Assembly: GCA_029936705.1 (NCBI GenBank)
Contig: JAPYSD010000209.1
Location: forward strand, 1 to 6,615
DNA: 6,615 nt
Source: Croceicoccus sp.
GTDB lineage: Bacteria; Pseudomonadota; Alphaproteobacteria; Sphingomonadales; Sphingomonadaceae
Direction of reading: 5' to 3'
The notes under the pieces were generated by a model that worked only from the letters and a program-made list of their open reading frames with translations, was not told the origin of the DNA and ran no database searches. The position numbers were made by a program, and so were the translations under genes. Of the stretch, positions 1 through 5,412 are shown piece after piece. Positions within the stretch are counted from its first letter, which is position 1. Every line of letters begins with the position of its first letter.

Positions 1-55
1 AAAGGCGGGTTTTTGGTACCGCCATGCGCAGGTTCGAATCCTGCCGCCCCAGCCA
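1..55 (+). tRNA. 3' part of tRNA-Gln (anticodon UUG), partial or att-site remnant
   Basis: The visible part reads as the 3' half of a tRNA. The anticodon loop is at 11-17 (TTTTGGT) with anticodon TTG at 13-15. A five-base variable region is at 23-27, and a perfect T arm is at 28-44 (GCAGG / TTCGAAT / CCTGC). The acceptor strand CGCCCCA is at 45-51, discriminator G at 52 and encoded CCA at 53-55. UUG, discriminator G and a 3' acceptor strand ending CCCCA are typical of bacterial tRNA-Gln. The anticodon stem is odd: t10-a18, g9-c19 and g8-c20 pair, but g7/g21 and c6/c22 do not. The 5' half lies outside the window, so two readings remain: a real tRNA cut by the window edge, or a tRNA 3' end duplicated by an integrating element. 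It converges on the glycosidase gene that ends at 93. The 37 nt between them contain no convincing terminator. Confidence 0.75.
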
Positions 56-92
56 ATCTTGCGTAAGACGCTACTCGTAAAGCGGCGACGCC

Positions 93-2144
93 TTACTCCC
101 CTTCAGCTTCCGGATCCTCCGACGACAAAGCCTTGAATTCTGCGAGCCTTATCGCGCGTCCATCGGTCGGGGTCATGATCGCGCGCAGGCGGGTCATCTG
201 CCGGGTGGACCAGCGCAGATTGGTGATGCCGTTCGCCACCGCGGTGCCGCTCGCAAGCTTGTGCCAGCGTCCGTCCTGCCAGTACTCGACGGCAACCGCC
301 GAGGGGGCTGCGAAACGTGTGCCATCTTCGAAAAAGGCCAGTTCCGCCCGGTCGACCCGCACCGGCTTGCCGAAATCGACGGCGTACCACTGGGTATCCG
401 GTGACGGAGCGGAATCCCAGCCGTTGGGCAGCTCGGGATAGAACCATGTCCTGCCGTCGATGGCATCGTGCAGAGCCTCGGCATCCGTGTTGCTGGATGC
501 GCTGGCCTTGGGGAAGGTACCGCGGACAAGCTGGACCGCGTGGTTGATGTCGCGCGTGATGGGGCGGGGCTGGGCGCGGGTCACCGGCGCGGTCAGCCGG
601 CCAAGATCGGCGCGGCTTGCGACTTCATGCCCATCCACCTCGATCGAGAGGCCGGCGCCCTTGCCGTAGCGCGACCCGTCGGCGTCCCATGCGACCGCGA
701 CGCGCCGTCCGTGATAGGGCACGTCCTCGACCCGGAACCAGTCCAGCGCCTGCGCGTCGTCCGCACCCGGCAGTAGCGGGTTGATCTCGATCAAATCGTC
801 CGAGCGTGGCCTGATGCCGACAAGGCCGGTCATGACCAGGTCGATAAAGCCCGAGTGGAAATAGTGATGGCTGCGGTCCAACCCCACGATCGGCTTGCCG
901 GTGTCGGGGTAATAGTCCTCTTCCAGGTCCAGCAGATCGCCTTGGTAATGCAAATCGGCATACTGGCGCAGCAGCCGCATGTAGTCGCTGCGCGTGACCG
1001 GGCCGGTATGATCGTAGTGATCCAGCAGGTTGGCCATACCGGTCAGCACCTGCGTCGTCTGATAGGGCCAGATCGGACCGTTCCACTGGCATTCGGGCGC
1101 ATCGCCCAGATAGCGATACTGCCTCATGTAATATTCGTATGGCTTCTCGACCGTGCGCATGCCCGCTTTTCCGGCCAGCGAGTCCGGATCGAGCAGGTGC
1201 GACCAGGCTGCCGCATGTTGCGCGTCATCGGGTGCGACGTCGAAGGTCCACGGCAGATAGCCTGCCAATTCCCGCGCCCGGATGAAATCCCAGTAATCGA
1301 CGTATTCGTTGTCGACCTTGTACCGGTCGGTGAAATGGCCAAGCGCCGGGTTCCAGAGATCGGCGACCATACGCTCCCCCAACGCGTCGGCGCGCTTGGC
1401 GAACGAAACCGACAGGGCATCGTCGCCCGCCAAGTCCGCGATCCGCGAGATGGCCCGCGCATTCGCGACCATGTAGCTGTTGATCGACGGCCTGAAGCTG
1501 TCGCCGCCGCGAAACCCGTCTTCTCCGCCCGAGGCATCGATGGAGGAGACGGTGTATTCGGTCGCGTCCAGCAAAGGCTCGATATAATAGAGCCCTTTCG
1601 ACCAGTCGTAGTGGTCTTCCCACAATCCGTAATTGTAGCGCATCACCGGCAAGTGGCGCTGAACGGCGGCGCGGTCGCCGTCGACCAGATAGCGGCCCCA
1701 GACGGAATCGGCCATGTAATCAGTGAAATGCCGGTCGTTGCCGCCATGATACATGAAGTTGATATAGTCGTCGGTGAAGCGCCGGTCGTTCAGCCAGCGC
1801 CCTTCGGCGATGTGAAAGCCGCTGGCGTCATTCAGGCTGGCATAGGGTTCGCGCTGCCAACTGACGTCATCCGCGAACTCGGTGGTGATATAGCCCTGTT
1901 CGCCCAAGTCGCGCTGATGCGCGCGGAAGATCGACCAGCGATAGTAATAGACCGCGTCCAGCCGCGGATCGGCGCTTTCGAAGAAGGGGATGCGGTCCTG
2001 ATACCAAGGCGCGTCATTGCCGAAATGTTCGGCCGCGATTTGCCGGTGGTCGAGCTGCTGTGCCGATGCGAAGGGGCTGGAAATGCAGGACGCTCCTGCA
2101 AGCAGCAGGGCGGCGCCCATCTTCAGTCCGGTTCGGCTCAACAC
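93..2144 (-). CDS. Exported (alpha/alpha)6 glycoside hydrolase (MGH1/GH63-like) with C-terminal F5/8 type C domain
   Basis: This 683-aa protein probably hydrolyses a glycosidic bond in the periplasm or at the cell surface; the substrate is unknown. Residues 1-28 form a signal peptide with cleavage after FASA (28), before QQ. About 60-445 looks like an (alpha/alpha)6 barrel of the MGH1/GH63-like type. WNGPIW (354-359) matches the W-x-G-P-x-W signature of GH63-like enzymes. GGDSFRP places a candidate general acid at D215. LEEDYYPDTG places a candidate base at E408 or E409. SHHYFHSG (about 425-432) follows, as expected for the last helical hairpin. A beta-sandwich-like stretch (about 450-520) leads to a discoidin-like domain (about 534-674; QWYAVDFG, LAFFEDG, VEYWQDG) likely to bind sugar. 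The GTG at 2144 is chosen because AGGAGG lies 6 nt upstream; a TTG at 2252 would put the start inside a hairpin, and ATG at 2120 shortens the signal peptide. It lies 132 nt downstream of the receptor gene on the same strand. Membership of a named family such as GH142 or GH63 is unproven; catalytic assignments are by analogy. Confidence 0.8.
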   Translation of the reverse strand: MLSRTGLKMGAALLLAGASCISSPFASAQQLDHRQIAAEHFGNDAPWYQDRIPFFESADPRLDAVYYYRWSIFRAHQRDLGEQGYITTEFADDVSWQREPYASLNDASGFHIAEGRWLNDRRFTDDYINFMYHGGNDRHFTDYMADSVWGRYLVDGDRAAVQRHLPVMRYNYGLWEDHYDWSKGLYYIEPLLDATEYTVSSIDASGGEDGFRGGDSFRPSINSYMVANARAISRIADLAGDDALSVSFAKRADALGERMVADLWNPALGHFTDRYKVDNEYVDYWDFIRARELAGYLPWTFDVAPDDAQHAAAWSHLLDPDSLAGKAGMRTVEKPYEYYMRQYRYLGDAPECQWNGPIWPYQTTQVLTGMANLLDHYDHTGPVTRSDYMRLLRQYADLHYQGDLLDLEEDYYPDTGKPIVGLDRSHHYFHSGFIDLVMTGLVGIRPRSDDLIEINPLLPGADDAQALDWFRVEDVPYHGRRVAVAWDADGSRYGKGAGLSIEVDGHEVASRADLGRLTAPVTRAQPRPITRDINHAVQLVRGTFPKASASSNTDAEALHDAIDGRTWFYPELPNGWDSAPSPDTQWYAVDFGKPVRVDRAELAFFEDGTRFAAPSAVAVEYWQDGRWHKLASGTAVANGITNLRWSTRQMTRLRAIMTPTDGRAIRLAEFKALSSEDPEAEGE

Positions 2145-2150
2145 GCATGC

Positions 2151-2156
2151 CCTCCT
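2151..2156 (-). promoter_or_regulatory. Ribosome binding site that sets a GTG start
   Basis: A perfect AGGAGG is followed by GCATGC and then GTG at 2144-2142, a spacing of 6 nt. The ATG inside that spacer (2148-2146) is only 2 nt from the Shine-Dalgarno sequence and in another frame, so it is unlikely to be used. This site is the main argument for starting the downstream glycosidase at the GTG and not at TTG 2252 or ATG 2120. Confidence 0.75.
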
Positions 2157-2234
2157 GTTGGTGCGACACTGGCGGCCCCTTCCCGAACCGGGTGAGAGGG
2201 ATGGAAGGCCCGGCAAGCGGCCGCCAATGTTCGA

Positions 2235-2266
2235 CCGGGGCAGGGGCCGCAAACCCCGCGCCCCGG
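2235..2266 (-). other. GC-rich stem-loop between receptor and glycosidase genes
   Basis: CCGGGGC (2235-2241) pairs with GCCCCGG (2260-2266), and inside it GGGG (2243-2246) pairs with CCCC (2254-2257). The result is 7 plus 4 bp around a small internal loop and a 7-nt apical loop. It begins 10 nt after the receptor stop codon on the - strand. No U tract follows (the - strand continues TCGAACATT), so it is not a classical intrinsic terminator. A role in 3'-end protection, processing or partial attenuation between the two genes is inferred. Confidence 0.5.
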
Positions 2267-2276
2267 CCCGATCGGA

Positions 2277-5150
2277 TCAATCGAACGTGAAGCGTACGCC
2301 AAGCGCGAAGGTGCGGTCCAGCAGCAGCGAGTTCGTGTTGAACTGCTCCGGATTACCCGCATCCGCGTACTTGTAGTATTCCTGCTGCTTCGACTTGGTG
2401 ATGTTCACCGCGTCGAAGGTCAGCGCCACGTCCTGCGTCACGTCCCAGGTCAGCTGGAAGTCCAGGCTGTCCTCGGGCCGGCGCCACATGCCGATCGGGT
2501 TGGCAAAGGCCCGTGCCTCGTTGAAGCGCAGGAACCCGTCGCGCCAGACATAGGACAGGCGCGCACCGATCGGGCCGCGTTCATAGGCCAGGGTCGCGTT
2601 GTACGAGAACTTGGACACGTTGAAGAACTGCGACTTGGTCTCGGTCAGATTGCCGTCGACATCGGTGTCCGGGATCGTCTGCTCGGAATCGAGGATCGTG
2701 GCGCTGCCCTGGAAACCCAGGCCGTCGAGCAGGCCCGGCAGGTAATCGGGGAAATAGGTCAGCCCGACTTCCAGCCCCTGAAGCCAGCCGTCCGACGCGT
2801 TCGACGGGCGGGTGATCTGGAAGAAGTCGGTTGCCGTGTCGCCCACGATCGGGTTGTCGGGAATGAATTCCAGCTGGGTCAGCGGAACGACCAGACCGTT
2901 GATCTCGCGGCGGAAGGCGGTGACCGTGATCGCGCTGCTGCGCCCGAAATACCATTCCAGCGCCAGGTCGTAGTTCTTCGATTCCGTCGCGTTCAGCTGG
3001 GGATTGCCCGCGCTGCCCGTGCCAAAGCCCAGGCGCGACAGGTCACCCACCAGCGAGACATTGGGGTTGAGATCGCCGAACGCCGGGCGGCGCAGCGTTT
3101 CGCCATAGTTGAAGCGCAGGCGCACGTCGGGCGTGATCTCGTACCGCAGGGTAAAGCTGGGCAGGACCTTCATCTGGTTCGTCGAGACATTTGTCTCGGC
3201 GAAATTGTTGAGGCGGTCGAAGTAGTTGTAGTCGGTATCGATCGCGACAAGCCGCGCGCCGCCCTGGACCAGCAGCGGGGCGCCGAAGACATCGACCTCG
3301 CCATCGGCCAGCAGATAGGCCGACATGGTAACCTCGTTGATGTCGAACACCCGGTCGAAGGTCAACTGGTCCGACAGCAGGATATTGGGGTTGCCCGGCT
3401 GGTACAGCTGCCGGATCGCGTCGCGGTTCTTGTAGAGCGCCGGTCCGTCGGCCACCACCCAGCTGGTCGGCACGTCGGCCTTGCCGTCATAGAAGCCGCT
3501 GTTGGTGAACTGGTATTCGTCGCCCAGTTCGGCCAGCGAGATGCCCAGTCCGGCACCGCCCTGTTCGCGCACGAAGGTGCTGGTATCGCGGTCGTCAAAG
3601 CGGAAGCCCGCCTTGATCCGGCGCAGGAAGCCTTCGTCGAACTCGTAATAGCCGTCGAGCATGAAGGTCCACGCGCTGCCCTCGGCCTTGTTGGCGTTGT
3701 CGAACAAGTCGCGCACGAACCAGCGATTGGGGTCGGTGTGCAGGTCGGGATCGCTGAAGCTGTAGGCAGGGATCCCGCCGCCCGCGTTGAAATCGACGTC
3801 GATGTCCTGCCTGGAACCGGCGTGATCGGTGCGCACCGCGAAGAACGAGGTTTCGTTCGTGCTGTCCTGATAGGCAAGGTCGGCCGTGATCTGGCCCCTG
3901 TTGCCCAGGTCCCACGCGCCGTTCAGCGCATAGACGTAGCTGTCGGTCTTGCTGGTGCCGTAATCGCCGCTGTTAAAGCCATAGACGTCGCCGACCTGGC
4001 GCGACTTTACGATATTGGTGCCCTCGTAAAGCTCGAACGTCTGGCCCGGATTGGGGCCCAGCGCGTTCCACCAGTCGGCAAAGTTGAAGAACAGCGAATT
4101 GAACGTGTTGCCGCGAAAGCCGGTGTAATAGAACTCAGCCGTATAGACCGAGCTGCTGTTCGGCGCCCATTGCAGGGCCGCGTTGATCGACGGACGCTCA
4201 CGCTCGCCATACAGGTCCGAGCTGATGACGGCATCGCGCGACAGGTAATAGGGAACTTCGACCCCGTCGCCGGGGCCATAGGCAAAGGTGGAGCCGGGAG
4301 CAGTGGGCAGGCCCGCGTTCAGCCCCGGCGTCCAGCTGGAGAAAGCCGGATCATTGCTGGGAAAGATGCGTTCCAGCGGCAGCAGGTTCGAGCCCGCGGG
4401 CGGATTCTCGGTAGCGAAGGGCACCATGGCGCCCGCCTGCACGTTCATGTTGCGATACTTGTATTTGGTGTAGCTGCCGTTGAGCAGCACGCCGAATTCG
4501 CCGATGTCGGTATCCCACGTATCGCTGACCAGCAGCGCGACGTTCGGATTGAACTCGTCCGCCAGCTCGCTGTAGATGCCGCGCGCCAGGCCCGATACCG
4601 TGAACCCGTCGAAGTCGAACGGACGGCGGGTGTGCACGTCGATCTGGCCGGCAAGGCCGAATTCCAGCTGGTCGGCCGACCGCGTCTTGTAGACGTCGAT
4701 CTGCTTGACGAGGTTGGCGGAGATATCCTGAAGCGCGAAGGACGTGCCGCCAGCGGTGAAGATATTGCGCCCGTTCCAAGTGGTAACCGGATCGGGCAGG
4801 CCGCGGATCGTGATGAAGGCAGTCTCGCCGCCCGCGCGATCGGTGACCTGGATACCGGTCACGCGCTGCAGCGCCTCGACCACGTTATTGTCCGGCAATT
4901 TGCCGACATCCTCGGCCACGACCGAGTCGACGATCTGGACCGACTCGCGGCGTACATCCAGCGCCCCCACGATCGATGCCTTCACCCCGGTGACGACGAT
5001 GACATCGTCCGGAGCGGTGTTGCCGGTGTCCCCGGCCTGCGTGTCGGTGACCGGCAAGTCGCCGGGCGCGGCGTCCTGCGCATGGGCCATGCCGGCAAGG
5101 CCCAGGGCAAACACGGACGCGGTGCACATTGCGATTGGCTTGAACGCCAT
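2277..5150 (-). CDS. TonB-dependent outer-membrane receptor, Xanthomonas/Caulobacter type, probable oligosaccharide importer
   Basis: This 957-aa outer-membrane protein probably takes up an oligosaccharide using energy from TonB-ExbBD. Residues 1-24 are a signal peptide (cleavage AHA-QD). A low-complexity linker leads to the TonB box DDVIVVTG (48-55). The plug spans about 65-175, with VAEDVGKLPDNNVVEALQRV (78-97), TGIQV (98-102), ITIRGL (113-118), then YKTRSADQ (154-161) and GLAGQIDVHTRRPF (165-178). The rest is a 22-strand type barrel rich in aromatic beta strands (for example LRFNYGETLRRPAFGDLNP) and ends ALGVRFTFD. Plug motifs and length fit the TonB-Xanth-Caul group (TIGR01782), many of which serve carbohydrate import. 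There is no STN or carboxypeptidase-like extension, so sigma/anti-sigma signalling is not suggested. The ATG at 5150 is chosen for its Shine-Dalgarno and signal peptide; a GTG at 5186 would add 12 non-signal-like residues. It sits between two glycosidase genes, which supports a glycan substrate, probably arabinose-containing. The substrate cannot be read from the sequence. Confidence 0.93.
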   Translation of the reverse strand: MAFKPIAMCTASVFALGLAGMAHAQDAAPGDLPVTDTQAGDTGNTAPDDVIVVTGVKASIVGALDVRRESVQIVDSVVAEDVGKLPDNNVVEALQRVTGIQVTDRAGGETAFITIRGLPDPVTTWNGRNIFTAGGTSFALQDISANLVKQIDVYKTRSADQLEFGLAGQIDVHTRRPFDFDGFTVSGLARGIYSELADEFNPNVALLVSDTWDTDIGEFGVLLNGSYTKYKYRNMNVQAGAMVPFATENPPAGSNLLPLERIFPSNDPAFSSWTPGLNAGLPTAPGSTFAYGPGDGVEVPYYLSRDAVISSDLYGERERPSINAALQWAPNSSSVYTAEFYYTGFRGNTFNSLFFNFADWWNALGPNPGQTFELYEGTNIVKSRQVGDVYGFNSGDYGTSKTDSYVYALNGAWDLGNRGQITADLAYQDSTNETSFFAVRTDHAGSRQDIDVDFNAGGGIPAYSFSDPDLHTDPNRWFVRDLFDNANKAEGSAWTFMLDGYYEFDEGFLRRIKAGFRFDDRDTSTFVREQGGAGLGISLAELGDEYQFTNSGFYDGKADVPTSWVVADGPALYKNRDAIRQLYQPGNPNILLSDQLTFDRVFDINEVTMSAYLLADGEVDVFGAPLLVQGGARLVAIDTDYNYFDRLNNFAETNVSTNQMKVLPSFTLRYEITPDVRLRFNYGETLRRPAFGDLNPNVSLVGDLSRLGFGTGSAGNPQLNATESKNYDLALEWYFGRSSAITVTAFRREINGLVVPLTQLEFIPDNPIVGDTATDFFQITRPSNASDGWLQGLEVGLTYFPDYLPGLLDGLGFQGSATILDSEQTIPDTDVDGNLTETKSQFFNVSKFSYNATLAYERGPIGARLSYVWRDGFLRFNEARAFANPIGMWRRPEDSLDFQLTWDVTQDVALTFDAVNITKSKQQEYYKYADAGNPEQFNTNSLLLDRTFALGVRFTFD

Positions 5151-5157
5151 GATCCTA

Positions 5158-5166
5158 CTCTCCCTC
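5158..5166 (-). promoter_or_regulatory. Ribosome binding site of the TonB-dependent receptor
   Basis: The purine-rich run GAGGGAGAG ends 7 nt before the ATG at 5150-5148; its AGGGAG core is 9 nt away. It supports this ATG over the in-frame GTG at 5186, which lacks a comparable site. Confidence 0.65.
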
Positions 5167-5207
5167 TGGAGGCTGGTCAGTACCACGCCCCTTTTCTGAA
5201 CCAGGAT

Positions 5208-5248
5208 CTGTTATTTGTCGGAGTTATAACTTGCAAGAGGAAATTATG
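5208..5248 (-). promoter_or_regulatory. AT-rich promoter-like patch upstream of the receptor, with a 10-bp palindrome
   Basis: This is the only clearly AT-rich stretch in the window and lies 58-98 nt upstream of the receptor start. On the - strand three -10-like hexamers are visible: CATAAT (5248-5243), TATAAC (5228-5223) and TAACAG (5213-5208). TTGCAA (5236-5231) is a plausible -35 for the last, with 17-nt spacing. The perfect palindrome AGTTATAACT (5222-5231) overlaps these elements and could be half of an operator or just the -10 region. Which hexamer is used cannot be decided by eye. Promoter position is inferred from base composition and the hairpins just upstream. Confidence 0.35.
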
Positions 5249-5304
5249 CCCCCGGTGTCAGCGGGCGGACGGCTGTTGCAGCCATGCTACGCCGAAACGA
5301 ACAG

Positions 5305-5344
5305 CGCCCCGCAAGCCTTGATCTTGCGAAGGGCATGCGGGGCG
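5305..5344 (-). terminator. Second hairpin downstream of the GH43 gene, possible terminator
   Basis: CGCCCCGCA (5305-5313) pairs perfectly with TGCGGGGCG (5336-5344), 9 bp. An inner stem AGCCTT/AAGGGC region adds about five pairs with one bulged base. On the - strand it is followed by CTGTTCGTTTCGG, only a weak U-rich tail. It lies between the GH43 stop and the receptor promoter-like patch, so it may separate the two transcription units. It could also be a leader or 3'-processing structure. Confidence 0.4.
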
Positions 5345-5358
5345 ATGTTGCCGTTATC

Positions 5359-5386
5359 GACGGCGTCGGACCTTTCCGGCGCCGTC
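5359..5386 (-). terminator. First hairpin downstream of the GH43 gene, possible terminator
   Basis: GACGGCG and CGCCGTC (5359-5365 with 5380-5386) form a 7-bp stem. It continues after one mismatch into CGGA/TCCG with a 4-nt loop. It starts 26 nt past the GH43 stop codon on the - strand. No U tract follows (GATAACGG), so intrinsic termination is uncertain. With the next hairpin it makes a tandem pair typical of transcript 3' ends in GC-rich genomes. Confidence 0.4.
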
Positions 5387-5412
5387 AGAACATTTGTCAG
5401 GGTTTTAGCGGA

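Noticed and set aside
56..92. Terminator between the tRNA and the glycosidase stop
   Set aside because: Only a 4-bp GCGT/ACGC stem and no T run are present on either strand.
2069..2095. Lipoprotein signal (LLLAGASC) in the glycosidase N terminus
   Set aside because: The residue at -3 to the Cys is Gly, a poor lipobox. A good signal peptidase I site (FASA before QQ) follows eight residues later. Not fully excluded.
855..2195. Long open frame on the + strand opposite the (alpha/alpha)6 glycosidase (446 codons)
   Set aside because: It is antisense to a gene with a signal peptide, catalytic-type motifs and a ribosome binding site. The translation is Val/Arg/Ile-rich without recognisable motifs.
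2145..2252. N-terminal extension of the glycosidase from a TTG at 2252
   Set aside because: It would begin inside the GC-rich hairpin, has no ribosome binding site, encodes an Arg/Gly/Pro-rich segment and would bury the signal peptide.
5151..5186. Receptor start at GTG 5186
   Set aside because: The added residues are not signal-like and the Shine-Dalgarno sequence would then lie inside the gene. ATG 5150 has correct spacing and gives a standard signal peptide.
3738..5321. Long open frame on the + strand opposite the TonB receptor (527 codons)
   Set aside because: It is fully antisense to a well-supported receptor and its translation shows no domain. Long antisense open frames are expected in GC-rich coding DNA with strong third-position bias.
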